Positions 48,720-61,754 are shown, counted from the stretch's first letter. The stretch: DNA of 64,000 nt from Dasyornis broadbenti (GCA_013397935.1 VZRN01000234.1:894612-958611), one strand, 5' to 3'. The notes: generated from the sequence alone by a model not told the origin. Translations and numbers: made by a program.

Positions 48720-51700
48720 GATTATGTTCTTTCAATCTTTGCTTCTTTGGAGTTACTGTGATATTTCACTGAAGTTTGGCTTCACTCAGGCAGGAATTAG
48801 CCAGCCAGCCTCCTCAGGAGTGCTCACAATGTGGGGGTGGCTTGGCCTCTGTCCTGATCCTTTCTGTGGCTCTTCTTGCTGGCAGGAGTTTGGAATATAG
48901 AGACAGCAGCATCCCCAGCCCCTCGGTGGGGGACACAAGAGTGACCTGGGTCTCTCACTGTGACACTGTGCGCTCTGCAGAGCAGGGGCATTGGGATGTG
49001 AAGTGTTTCTGGAGAGCAGCAGGAGCTGGGAGATGTTTCATGGGGTAAAATACAAAGCTGTTAACTGGCTCATAGATTAACTCCTACAGGAGCACACAGG
49101 GGTGAGCAGCAGTTGGGAGAATTCTTCATTTCCATTCCCCATTCACACAGAGCTTACAAACCTTTAGCACCAATTTCAGCCCCCTTACCTCTCATGCCAT
49201 TGAAAGGATATTATCCTAGCTGAAATTGCAAGTGGATTCGCGCTTAGTTCTGACACCCAGGTATCAGTGATTTTATTTCCTACCATCCCTCTCCAAACTG
49301 ACAGCCAAGGAAACTTTCTGGGGTTTGTGCTAAAAGCAAACCAAGGCTCCAGCCCAACCAGCACCTTCCCAGCTCCTGCTGTTACCAGAGGCACAGTTTG
49401 CTCCGCAGCTGAGGAGGAATGAAAACAGGGATATGCCCGGGCTGAAAGCATTCCAACACTGCTCTTCCTCTGAGTGCATCAGTTTGCAGTCTGTGTTTCA
49501 GCAAGACATCATCAAATCCTTCGGCACTTCTCTCCTTGGCCCTGGGGAATGTCCATGATCCCTTGTTCACAACTAGATGTTCGCAACAGATTAACCGAGT
49601 GTTCACATAGCTCAGAGCACCCCAAGGCTCTGGACCTCCTCTCTCAAGGTGGGACAATCCTCTTCAATCCAAAGGTTTTGGTGTTTGGGTTTGGTTCAGC
49701 AGTGATTCAGGTGACCTGTCGACATCAGCTGTCACTACCGACAATCTCAGCCCGGCCTCTGGAATGAAGCACGGTGGCTTTAGGCAGTGGCTTCACTTTG
49801 ACAGGGGAAAACTCTGATAAGAGAGAAAAGCAGTCAGAGTGAGACACAGAGAAAGGGACAAGATGGGGAGAAGAAGGGGAAAGATTGGCAGAATCAAAGG
49901 GAACAGTGGCCTGAGAAGCACACGGGGTGCAGGGGATCCTTCAGGAGCTCACCGGTTTCCGTGAGGTTCACTTCTGGAAGAGCCAGGAGGAGAAGCTCCC
50001 GTGCATTCAGTACAGGCAGTTGCTGAGTGCGGACACATTAACACAGGCTTTGTATGAAATTTATTCCCTACAACACTGAGACCTGGAAACCCCCATAGAT
50101 GAAAGAACAAACAGCTCGCAGTTTGTTTTTTAATCTTAACAAATCCCATTCCCTGAGAACAAGTGCTTATAACAAAACCAGTCAGGGTAGGAGGTCACTG
50201 GTGCAGATTTCTGGTATTGTCCAGCTGAAAATGGAAAGTCTGACAAGAAATTCTCATGTTCCAAGAATGCAAGTAATAAAAATCCTGAATTCTTGTTTTT
50301 ATAGCCTAGTTTTAATTTTATTTTATAATTTTATTTTATAGTTTTATTGATTTTTCCCCATATCTGTAGGGCAATGAAGGATTTCTGGTGAAATGTTTAA
50401 TATAAATCACTCAGACACTAAAATTTAAGAGTATAGCTCAGAAAAAAAAGCATTTTCTAAAGGTATGTTATGTCTTCTCTGGGTGGTGGTTTTATCACTC
50501 ACAGAGTGATCACTGAGATGACAAACAAGCTGCTGCTTGACTGGAACTCGCTGTCCTGAGAGGAGGGGCTGGAGTGTGTCAACTCCATTAATCCCACAGC
50601 AGAGGTAACAAAAGAGTTTGTGCAGCACAGACATGTCAGGGAATGTCTTCCAGGAAAGCTCCGTGGAAGATGACAAACCAAGGAGTTCGTGTACCACAAG
50701 TACGACGCTGAGACTGTGCAAAGGACGAGTCTGTGTGTCAAGACATTGGATAAAGAATCTCCAAGCAAAGATAGTGAGACCAGAAAAAAGGCACAAGCTT
50801 AAAAGAGCTTTTTTTCTTTTTTTTTACTTCAGCAGGTGATTGGTTTCTATTTCCTTGTACAGCCTGTAAGGAGAAAAGGCTGTAGAAATTATTGTCTAAA
50901 TTATGTTTTGGGGCATGAGCTGTATTGGCTTGATTTATTTTGGTAAATATTGTACAAAAAGAAACACCTTTTATCTGCTACCTGGTTTTTGTAAGTGTTC
51001 ATCTGATACCGTTCCAGCGTGACGCCTGGGGCATGTTAAAATGCAGCAAGGTGTGTTTCACCAGTGACCTTCCAAAGGAGTTATCAGGCCTAAGTGAAAG
51101 AAGACTGAGCGAAAACTCCCCAAAGTTTCCAGATAAATTTAGTGGTGTTTTCTAGAAGTGCCTTTGCTAGTTTGTTGCTAGGGATTTTTTAACTGAACGT
51201 GATTTGCTTATTGTGGGCTCTCTCGGTTGAGCAGCCCCTGGCAGTGCACAGACATTGAGGCACTGATATTACAGGGGTCTTTCAGATAATTTTTTATCTT
51301 CAGGAGAGCTTGTCTGAACTTGTTTCTTGAGCCACCAACCCTTGGAGACACAGGGATCTGGCAAGGTACACAGACCACTAATCTGCCCAGCAGCAAAACT
51401 GAAGGGCTGTGGCAAAGGGCCAGGTTCAGTTTGAAACATGTTTCCAGAGCGGTGAACACCCACCCGTGTACTCTGCTCAGCCTGGAGTGAGTGGCCGTGC
51501 CCAGAGCCAGCCTGTGAGGGCACATCACAGCTGGACTCTGCCATTTCTTCCCACCCAAGTCCACATCTCCAGGTGAAAAGGCTGCGCGTTCCCTGCGCCT
51601 GCATTAACATCTCAACCGGCAAGGTCAGAAACCCCCTTGGTTTATTCCAATGATTCCTGTGAGCATTGGGTTATCCAAAATCCCCATCCTGAGTTCAAAG

Positions 51701-52829
51701 CTCAGTTTCTGTACCGCCAGAGACTGTGCTAAAACTAATGCTCTCCTTATGATCTTTTAAACAAACATATCAGTTTTCTTCTTCAAGCTTTATTTGAGGT
51801 CCCCGTGTTGTGCAGAGAATGAGGCTCTCTGCAAACTCCTGGCAACTGCCACACTCCCCACACACCTCGTCCCCAGCAGGGCACATGGGCAGCTCATGCT
51901 TCCTCACACATCTCCCAGATCTGCCTTCCCATGGCTGTGCAGTGCGAGCCCGGCTGAATGACTGAGTTTCTGAATTTCACTGGCAATTTATTAGCTCTGT
52001 AATCTATTTCTGTTTCAGATTCACACTTTAAATGGAAGATTAAGGTGACTCTTCTGAGTGTTTCTCAAACCTTATTTTCAGCTATTACTCCATTTCCTAG
52101 TGCACATTGGAATTAAATACATTTATTGCTATCAGAACAGCGTTATCTTAAACCCATTCTCTTTACATTTTCCGAAGTAACAGCATCTTAGTTCTCCCAC
52201 ATTTCCTCTTTTAATTGAGTTATTTCAATCTTGTGTTATCCTTCTGGACTATTTCACAACCATTAATAAATTTACTGTGCCCACTCTCCTTTGGATGCTG
52301 ATTGTTCCTCACACAATCCCATGAATAGATGCTTTTTGTACTAAAAATTCAGACTCCAAAAACAAAATATTAGTTCCAAGAAAAAATCAAGACTAAGAAC
52401 ATTTCAAATTCAATTCCAAAATTTTAAATGGAAAAAATATGGATAGAAAAGAAGGAATAATGGTGAGATGAAGAGATGATTGTACATTTTTCAAATAAAG
52501 GAGAATTTTACTTAAACCTCATATTTAGAAAAAGTTGATTTTCTGAATGTAGCCATGGTGAGCATTGTAAATAGGCAAGTGGGTGGGACTGAACTCACTC
52601 TGTTTTTCCATTCTTAAATGTCAGAGAAGTAAACTCCAAGTTTCAGAACTATAGCCTGAAGAAAAAACATCATCTGATTCATGCCTTTTGTTTAATTAAA
52701 AAAGAAAACCCAAGCCCAAGCCCCTGCGATGTGCTGCCAGCACTGCTTGTCAGGAATGTCATCATAGTTGGCCTCACCTCTAGGGAGGAGGAATTTTGGA
52801 GGGAGGGCTGCAGTGGGGTTTGTCTCCCA
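48720..52829. other. Intergenic, KRT19 to KRT15
   Basis: About 4.1 kb without a gene. A TTTTA-rich simple repeat lies at about 50310-50350 and AT-rich sequence at 52080-52550. No recognisable transposon or RNA gene is seen. Confidence 0.5.
50310..50350 (+). repeat. (TTTTA)n-like simple repeat
   Basis: Several imperfect units of TTTTA(T)ATT in 40 bp. Confidence 0.7.
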
Positions 52830-52853
52830 ACACCCAATCATGAGGATATAAAA
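52830..52853 (+). promoter_or_regulatory. Core promoter of KRT15
   Basis: ACACCCA (52830-52836), overlapping a CCAAT (52834-52838), precedes TATAAAA (52847-52853) by exactly 10 bp. The ATG is 87 bp after the TATA start. Confidence 0.75.
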
Positions 52854-52933
52854 GAGGCACCAAGGCAGTGAAGGCACAAGCTCTCTTCTCTTGCCAAGCT
52901 GCGTAACTGGCCTTTGCTCCTCGTGCTGCAGCC

Positions 52934-55900
52934 ATGGCCACTTCCTTCATGAGCTCTTCTTCCACCTACGGGGGTGGCTTTGGGGGTGCGGCGGGCAGCA
53001 GCTCTCGCCTGTCCTCAGTGCGTGCCGGAGGCTCCTACCGGGCCCCGAGCATCCACGGCGGCTCAGGTGGCAGGGGCGTCTCCATATCCTCAGCCAGGTA
53101 CGTCTCCTCTGCAGGAGGAGGCTACAGCGGGGGGCTCTCCTCTGGCTTTGGGGGGGGCTATGGAGGAGGCTTTGGAGGGGGGGCAGCCTGTGGCTTTGGA
53201 GGGGGCTCTGGCTTTGGCGGCGGCGCTGGCTTCGGTGGAGGCTTTGACCTCGGTGGTGGCTTTGGTGGCGGTGATGGCCTTCTCTCTGGCAATGAGAAGA
53301 TAACCATGCAGAACTTGAACGACCGGCTGGCTTCGTACCTGGACAAGGTACGAGCCCTGGAAGAGGCCAATTCAGATTTAGAAGTGAAAATCCGAGACTG
53401 GTACCAGAAACAAGCTCCCACCAGCCCCGCCCGCGACTACAGCAATTATTACAAGATAATTGAAGATCTTCGAGACAAGGTATGACATTCATATGTAGAG
53501 GAGTTATGAGAAGGCAAGAGAATTATGGAACTGCATGTTCCATGTCTTTAAAATAATCTTCAGTAATTACAAAAGAAATAGTGAATTCCTCAACCCCAAA
53601 TACATTGAGGTCCTGAGCATTCTAACAGAAAGAGTAGCCTCTTCTCAATTTAAACACCAAATATCTTATCCTGACAATGTGATGTTCGTTGAAATTAAAA
53701 TGATTGCAGTGGAAGTTAGCAAAATGTGTTTAGAATTATCAATATATTTATTCAGGAATCAAATAGGAAAGAATGTAACAGGTAGGCCTCAAGCCTGGAG
53801 AGATAATTCTTCTGCCTACAGATAAGATCAGGTGTTGTACAAATGTATTTTCCTGTTATGGTTCTAATCTGTTGCAGAGTCTCACAGCTCTCTGGTTTGC
53901 TCATGGAATGTGGATCAGATATTTCACCATTATTCATAGGAGCCTTTCTCTGTGTTTCTTAATTGCCAGATCCTTGCTGCTACCATTGACAATTCCCGGG
54001 TCATTTTGGAGATTGACAATGCCAGGCTGGCTGCCGATGACTTCAGACTGAAGTAAGTTCACCTGGAGCACATTTGTCTTCACTCTGGTTGTCTTCACTC
54101 TCTCAAAACAGTTTTTTTCTTTAGTAACTTCTGATGCAAAAAACCCTGGCAAGCAGAATCAATTGATGAAGGACCAATTCAGAATATAAACCTGACAGAA
54201 CACGGCATTCAGATCACTGAGCTGTTTGCATAATGAATTATAGCCATTATGCAAACATTATGTCTTCATTTTTTTTCGATACTCAAATATTTTTACTACC
54301 TGAATCACAGGGGAAAGAAGGCAGGAATAGGTTGGGATTTTCATTTCGAAGGACCAGAGTGGCAGGAAGAGATTGCTGTGGAGCTGCAGCAGTTCGCTGC
54401 TGGAGTCTGAAATTTAGGGTGATGTGGGGCTTTTCCAGCTCCCAGGCTCAGCAGTACATCAGATGATAAAGGTCCCTGTGCAGCTGCTTTCCCTGCAACA
54501 ATGCACCTGCAGGTTTCTCTTTTCCCTCTTGTGTCCCAGGCAGCCCTGGGCCACCTGTGCTTTCCTACACACCAAGTCTGAGAGCACACTGCAAAATGCC
54601 TGTCCTGTGTGATGTTTCTATTGATGCTGATAAGCATTATTAGGTCCTGCAAGGTGAAATGTCATGTCCTCTTCAGGAACAAAATCACATGGCAATGTAT
54701 TTGCTTCCTTATGCTATAGCTGGATATTGGAAAAATCACCTTTATTGCTTTTACACTTCTAATTCTGTATGTTTTCGTCTACAGCCCACTGTTCCTCCTA
54801 TATATGATCATTTTAGAGCTCTACTGAATACAAACTCGGACACATTCCAATTCTCGTTTCCTTTTGGAACGGCAGGTATGAGAACGAGCTGTTCCTGCGC
54901 CAGAGCGTGGAGTCTGACATCAACGGCCTGCGCCGGGTCCTGGATGAGCTGACCCTGTCCAGAGCTGACCTGGAGATGCAGATTGAGACACTGAAAGAGG
55001 AACTGGCTTATCTGAAGAAGAACCACGAAGAGGTGAGAGTCTTGACAGTGCAGAGAGGAGATCACTTCCCTTTGGAATTTATGTCTCTTGTAAATGAAAC
55101 ATACATGTAAGTTACATGTAAATACGTGTGTGATGTGTGAGTACACAGAGAGTAGGAAAGCTGGTGCAATGAGAGACAACATGTGCTACATGTTTTATGT
55201 GTGTTCCATCTGTGATACTTGATAGCACAGGTACTGTGTACCACAGCCGGGATCACCAGGGGCAGGAGAAAGCCTGATCTTTCTGTGTCCTCTGCCTTCT
55301 GCCCATGCAGGAAATGAAAGAGTACTCAAACCAGCTGAGTGGAACAGTCAACGTAGAAATGGATGCAGCTCCTGGCATCGACCTGACCAGAGTTCTTGCT
55401 GAGATGAGGGAACAGTACGAAGCTCTGGCAGAGAAGAACCGTAAGGATGCTGAGGCGTGGTTCTTCACTCAGGTACAGTCACACCAATGAACAGCACAGC
55501 GATGCACTGCCTCAGCATTACTGCCCTGGCAGGTCCCTACCTCCCTTTCTCAAAATAATTGATTTTTTTGTACATTTGTATGTGAGTTTACAGTTGTTTT
55601 TGCCTTTCAGACTGATGAGCTGAACCGTGAAGTTGCCACCCACACCCAGCAGATACAGACCAGCAAGTCAGAGATCACAGAATTGCGCCGCACCCTGCAG
55701 GGCCTGGAGATCGAGCTCCAGTCGCAGCTCAGCATGGTACGGAGCTGCCCCGAGCACATCACAGGGCATTGCCTCACACTCTCCCCTTCCGCCCTCGCTG
55801 TCTTGCCTCTCCTTGACTCCCCCTCCGTGGGACAAACTTCATTCTGACCTGTCCTGACATTATTCCTCTTTAGAAAGCTGGGCTGGAGGCCAACCTGCGG

Positions 55901-57525
55901 GACACAGAAGGCCGATACTGCGCGCAGCTGGCTCAGATCCAGGCTCTCATCACCAGCGTGGAGGAACAGCTGAGTGAGCTCCGCTGTGACATGGAGCGCC
56001 AGAACCAGGAGTACAAAATGCTCATGGACATCAAGAGTCGCCTGGAGCAGGAGATCGCCACGTACCGCCAGCTGCTGGAGGGCCAGGACTCACAGTATGT
56101 CACCCTGTCCAAGTCCTGATGAGCAGATAAGGGTAACAACACACACCGAGCAGCAGGAGTTGGGGCTGCCAGGCTGACTCTGGAGCGCTGAGTCCCACTC
56201 CCTGCACACACAGCCTTTGCAGCACTGGCAAAGCAGGTGCCCAGCAAAGTCCCAGGCAATGCCATAACTCAAGCTAAATCTGCACATTAGGGATTTGAAA
56301 ATATTAATGCCACCATTTTGACTATGATGAATTACAAAAGGCACCAGACCCCATACATATGTCTCACTTAATCCTCTGGTTGCACTGGAATTAGAGCCTT
56401 CAGCCTGAGACAACCTATAAAAATCTGATCCCAGAATTTCTTTAGGTCCTGGTTTTCTCTATTTGTGCACAGAGGTGAAATATCCATCCTCACACACCAG
56501 TGCCCCCAGCTAGAAAAGACTTCAGTACAGACTCCAGCTTACTTCAGTAAAATCTGTATTTTTGTGCCCATTTCTCATATTTGATCTATACATGAAATTA
56601 CTTTTGATTTCTGAGGAGGAATCAACTCCTTATATAGTTTCTAGAGGAGGCATTCTGAGGAGAGGAACAGTATAAGGAAACACCTCAGGACAAGGAACTG
56701 GTCTGACCACTGTTCTCATTCCCTCTCAAGTACATAGGAGTGGATTTCAAAGCTGAAAGCACCTTAACACCGCCTCTAGTAACAACACACCTCAGAACTA
56801 GCCACTGAGAGCGGCTGTGTGAAATCCTGGCTACCCACACAAACTCCTAAATGGTTCAATGGTTTCAGGGGACAAGGTCAGGAATGGTCATTAATCAAAT
56901 ATTTCTTTTCTACAGGTTGTCAGGACTGAACCCCAAGGATGGTAAGAAACATTTTTATTTAATGAGGGGCTGAAACGAACAGGCAAAACAGGGTTACATA
57001 AACCTTTTAGCCTTGAATTTCTTCTTACTACCACAGATTTCATTCTCCCTACAATGACTATGTTCTGTATCATGTAGAGACAAAAACATGATACTTTATT
57101 TTATGTGTATTTTTGAATCCAGTAGATTTCCAAAACAATTCCATGAACTCCTCATGGGATTCTAAAATACCCAAATCTCCCAAAGATTCCTAAGTTCCTC
57201 TGCTGATTCACATAACATACAAGATACTTCCAAATCCATATGTGATGTGCACTCCTAAAATTTTCTGGATAAGGACCAGGAGGGAAAGTAGATAAGATGT
57301 AAAGGCAGTTCTGCCTTTGATATGTGAAAGTTCTTGTGAGGAAACAAATAAACACAACCTCATTTTTCAGCTCCTCAGGGTCTTGGCAGGGCCGTATTGG
57401 TTTTTTGTTCCCTATTTAATTTTTTTATTCCTCCTACTACAGCATTTGGAAGTGGTGGAAGAGGTCGCTCTGGCACAGAAGATGATGGAAGATCTGGTTC
57501 TACCCGTGACAGGAGATTCCCATAA
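52934..57525 (+). CDS. KRT15: Keratin 15 (8 exons)
   Basis: Type I keratin of basal stratified epithelium by homology. Coding exons: 52934-53479, 53970-54052, 54876-55032, 55311-55472, 55611-55736, 55874-56094, 56916-56941, 57443-57525; predicted 467 aa. The start is the ATG in GCAGCCATGGCC. The head (1-120) begins MATSFMSSSSTYGGGFGG and is Gly/Phe-rich. The rod begins EKITMQNLNDRLASYLDKVR and includes QAPTSPARDYS, EMKEYSNQLSG and EKNRKDAEAWFF, wording shared with K15/K13 and against K19. It ends TRLEQEIATYRQLLEGQ-like (here KSRLEQ). The tail (LSGLNPKDAFGSGG then RGRSGTEDDGRSGSTRDRRF) does not resemble the mammalian K15 tail, so a K13 or K14-type relative cannot be excluded. Unspliced intron 6 would give a short tail YVTLSKS and a stop at 56117-56119. 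It lies directly downstream of KRT19, as in human. Confidence 0.8.
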
Positions 57526-57728
57526 AGAAATACTGAAACTCCACATGGAGCCAGTGCAGCCTCCATACTGGCTAATGCTGAGAGAAAGAGCCTTTCACTT
57601 TCCCAAATCACAAGAATGTATACAAGAATGTCTTTTCTTAGATTTGCTCTGCCTTTGTATATGAGCATTGGCTCGCTGGGTTGGAGATGCCAACCCTATT
57701 TTCCACTGATGCTCTATTGTGTCCTAAC

Positions 57729-57734
57729 AATAAA
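57729..57734 (+). terminator. Poly(A) signal of KRT15
   Basis: AATAAA about 205 bp after the stop, followed by TTTCTTTTCTGC. Confidence 0.75.
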
Positions 57735-60700
57735 GTTTCTTTTCTGCTTCTGCAAATAAATCCAGTCTAGTGGTGTTTTTTGGAGCCATTGTGGCACTGC
57801 CACACACAGCCCACACGCCCTCCCAGCACGGGCTGCTAGAACGCAACCAGGGGATACTCTGGGAATAACAACAAAATAACAATCATAACTTTAAAATAAT
57901 AATAAAGATGGTGATGAATGAACAGATAAAGGGCCATTTGATTCTGTCAGCCATCTGGAGCTGGTATCAGTTAAAAACAGAGAAGATAACATAAAAAATC
58001 CTTAAGACGTTTGCTCTCAATTCCAAGGGCACAATAGGGCTGCAATTCATGCACAAATAAAATGCACCTCTGAAAAAATTTGTATTTTTCTATATTTGTA
58101 TATTTGTGTTCCTGCAGTGCTTTCAGTACCAAGGCAAATTCCCTCAGCTTCTAAGGAAGCAGCAGGCAGTCCTGGTGAAATGAATTACTCAGAGTTTGCT
58201 GTGACTCTTGGTTTTCATCCATCAGGAAGAATGTCCCCAGCCCATGTCAGTGCTGTGGCTACTGTTTCAGCCACGCCAGCTTCTCCCAGCTACAAATCCC
58301 CACCAGTGGAACTGAAGAGATGCTGATAAACCTTTAAGAGCCTGGTAAATCCCAGAAGCACATAAAGCAGTTATCTAAATGCTGTACTTTGCTCACATAA
58401 TGTGTTGGAAAAGGTATCCTTAGCCTCATCACTGGGTATTCAATCCACATTATAGTATCTGCAAAAATGATGTAATTTCTAGAATTATGTATTTTATTTT
58501 CCTTCCAACCTGCTTAGAGACACTATTTTTCTGTTTCCTATATTCTAACATTTAAGAAAAAGAAATATGCGTTGCTGGCACCACCAGTTTGGCCATGACA
58601 AGGCTGCAGGACTATTGGTGCTGCTGGTAAGAAACACAGATCCTGCTGGTATTCCCACTGGAAGGAGCTGGGAAGATGTTCTGGCAAACTGCAGCAAAGC
58701 AATATCACAAACCACCAGAGAGGAAAACTGAATGGTACAAATGATACTTTTTCCTAATCCAAAATGTAGGTGACTATTGTTTGTATCACTCAAACAGCAT
58801 GAGAGGGAATTTCTACAGCCATAGGTGGCTATCCATCCGTTTGTATTCTGGATGGAGGAGTTGAATCAATCAGTGGTTGTTGCAGGACATTGACCTGTAG
58901 TTATCAAAATATTCTGCCTGTATTTAACCTGCAGCCTAGAAATTCAGCTCAGTTTGCTTCTCAAGTTCCAATTCAATAAAACAAGCAAGCCAGGACTGCA
59001 GAGCAGCACCCAGCTCCCAGGGAGCAAGAGCTGTCCCCATCCAAGGGTGCCATCTGCTGACAACAGTTTATTTCCTTACTCCGAGCGTCACTTCCGTTCT
59101 CTATTCTGGATTAAAGAGTTGACTAAACCCAAATTCAATATTGCAGCCTGCAGATTTTAAAGTAAGTTGTTTGGTGTTTTTCATGGATCCTCAACATGTG
59201 TGGATCAAAACGGCATGGCATCTTTTCCCGTTTGGAAAGGCTGAGCTTCAGGGGAAGCCCTTCCCATGTCCCAGATCACCTGTACTTTGGATTACTTGCA
59301 AGAGAAAACATAATTCTGGTTTTCATGATCTGGTAATTCCATGATATTCTCAGGACAGAGGTTCTCTGGTCTCACACACTGCCAGCCTCACTGCCAGGCA
59401 GGGTGGGAATGTAATGAAGTAATTTCAGGTGAAACAAGGGATTCATTTTATTTCACATTCTATTCTGTACATGCATGTGTATTTCCATTTCAGTGTGATG
59501 GTTCATAGACACCAGCTTGCTAAACTGAAAATTCAGTCTGAAATTGATCTCTGGTGAGATCTGCAGGATATCATTGGTTCTATTATGATTTGGGGCTTTT
59601 TTTCAAGTAAGGCCCTCATTTTTTGTCTGCTTCAACCAGGTTTTGGTACTTCAAGCTCACCCCCCTCTTCAGCAGCAGGGTTGACTCCAAACTGCAGCTA
59701 TGGATAGTGGCTGTAACCAGAGCATTTTGGGAGAGCCAAACCTTGTACTCACTGGAAAACCCTATTTTCACTGATTGCTATCCCCAAATAGTTACAAATT
59801 TCCAGGATTTCTGCACAAGGAGGAAGGGATTGCACAGGACTTCTGTCTGAGGAAGGAAGAGGAGCATGTGCTCAATGGAAAGGGAGCTGGGGAAAAGGAA
59901 AGGAGCAGGTGCTGAGCAGAGTGGAGCCTGAGCCGCAAGGTGGAGCCCGAATCCTGCTCCGTCAAGAATGAGGCCAGGAGATAGCAGGGGAGCTCGAGTG
60001 CAATAATTCCTTATTGCTGCAGCATTCCAAATGAAACAAACAGGGCAAATCACATCCTTTCATGTTTCTCCCAGGACAGTGTAACTCTGTTTCATGCAGT
60101 CTCCTTGACCTCACCAGTAAGGATGGGCAGCAGGGCCAAGGCAGACCCTGGGAAAAGGCTGAGCCTTCAACTAGGTAAGGAAAACAAACAGGTGCAGTGT
60201 TTCTGGGAGAGCCGTGCACACTCAGCTTTCTGCCTCTTCCCAAATCTTCCTCCTCTATCTCATCCCTCAGTCATGGACTAGAACAAGGCAAGGCAAACTC
60301 ACTAAACCCAGCAGTGGCCACCGAAACACTCCCCAGTTTGCCTCCCTTAGCAGCATGAGGAATAGGATAATCTGCAATAACCAAACTCGACCGTTCCATG
60401 TTTGATGGATGCAGTGTGACAAGAAAGTTACTGAGACTTTTGAGAAAGACTATTCCTGCATGACTGCCAGGTCGATTTTTAGGGCTGGTAGCTTTAAATA
60501 ATCACTTGAATCTTTTGAGTGTTGTTACAAACTCTTAATGTAAATCTTTTCTATAGCTAAGATATAAATATCTTAGTAGTATTAATGCTGGGAACAGAAA
60601 GAAAGCCCTGCCTTGCTGCCTATTGTGACAAGACCACTGAAACAAGACGGCTTCTCAAATCGTAAGAAAAGTATCTAATTCTCATGTATTTCCCTTGGAA

Positions 60701-61245
60701 ATGGACAGCTGAAGGGAACAGCTGGGCATTACTGACTCTGGACTGGAGTTTTTTTAGTTTACAAGTTGGATCACTTCATGAAAGCCTCATGTCTCCCACA
60801 CACTGGAGCTGTTTGGTTGCTAATGACGGCTGATAGGACACACTGCATTTGAGAATCCACAGGTTTCAGGAGCCACAGGCTGCTGTAATTCTACAGCCTG
60901 AGAATTACGACAGAAAGTATCTGCAGAGCCCCATCCCTGCCCCGACTCCTCATTTATTCCCTTCATGAGGAGGAAAACATAACATACTAACTACAGGTTT
61001 AGAGACAATTCTGAGGCAGAGTTGATCCTGTTCCACACCTACGGATTTTGGCCACACCTCACTATTATCATATGAAAAGAAAAAGAAAAAAAAACCCAAA
61101 CAAGCGAAAGGAAAGCAACCCGGTATGTGGCTGATTCCAAACAACAACAGTGTGCAGGCTCATAAATGCTTCAGAATTGACCAAGAGGAAGCACGTTTCA
61201 TGATGACACAATCTTGTTGCTGTAGTCATTCATCGAAGGGAAACT
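57735..61245. other. Intergenic, KRT15 to KRT23-like
   Basis: About 3.5 kb without a gene. In mammals the hair keratin and KRTAP genes sit between these two loci; nothing of that kind is present. It holds the reverse CTCF-like motif at 59046-59059. Confidence 0.5.
59046..59059 (-). promoter_or_regulatory. CTCF-like motif, reverse orientation
   Basis: The minus strand reads TCAGCAGATGGCAC, a fair match to the CTCF core (CASYAGRKGGCRC). Its orientation is opposite to the site at 37277, so the two point toward each other across KRT19-KRT15. Confidence 0.4.
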
Positions 61246-61266
61246 CCCACAGGAAAAGGCATAAAG
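61245..61266 (+). promoter_or_regulatory. Core promoter of KRT23-like gene
   Basis: CTCCCA (ends 61249), a 10-bp gap, then CATAAAG (61260-61266). The ATG is 81 bp after the TATA element. Confidence 0.6.
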
Positions 61267-61340
61267 CTGCTCAGGGAAGGCGAAGAGGCTGCTCAGTGCT
61301 AGGCAGCCAAACTTAGGGTTCGATTCACACAGAGCTAAGC

Positions 61341-61754
61341 ATGAGCACCAGCCAAGGCCCTTTCCAGTTTTTTTCTGGGTCCCTCAGGGGTAGTTCAGGG
61401 TGTGGTTTGGCCCAGCAAGGAACTTCTTACAGAGCGTCAAGTGCAGATGGTGGTGCCAGCAGCACACATCCCTCCTTCTCCTCTGCCAGACCCTTCTGGC
61501 TGGCTGCAGGAGGGGCACCCTGGGGAGGCTACGGCGAGCACTATGGGGAAAGCATCTTCCTGGGTGGGAATGAGAAACAGACTATGCAGAACCTGAATGA
61601 ACGCTTGGCTGCCTACCTGGACAAGGTCCGTGCCTTAGAAGCAGCCAATGCTCAGCTGGAGAGCTGCATCCTAGAGTGGCACAGGACAAAGTCTCATGGA
61701 AAGAGGCATGACTTCAATCAGTACGAGCAAAACGTCACTGACATGCAAAGACAG
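61341..61754 (+). CDS. KRT23: KRT23-like type I keratin, exon 1 only (partial)
   Basis: A 138-codon first exon ending in a good donor (ACAG/GTAAGT) at the same rod position as exon 1 of the six complete genes. The head (1-77) begins MSTSQGPFQFFSGS and has fewer glycine loops than the others. The rod start is EKQTMQNLNERLAAYLDKVR. The next segment, LESCILEWHRTK, then DFNQYEQNVTDMQ, resembles K23 (LESRILKWH, QYEENIT) and departs from the IRxWYxKQ seen in the other six genes. Its place after KRT15 also fits. No exon 2 is visible in the remaining 2.2 kb, so intron 1 is long and the rest lies outside the window. If exon 2 is absent downstream, this would be a pseudogene fragment; the intact frame and promoter argue against that. 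Confidence 0.72.
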
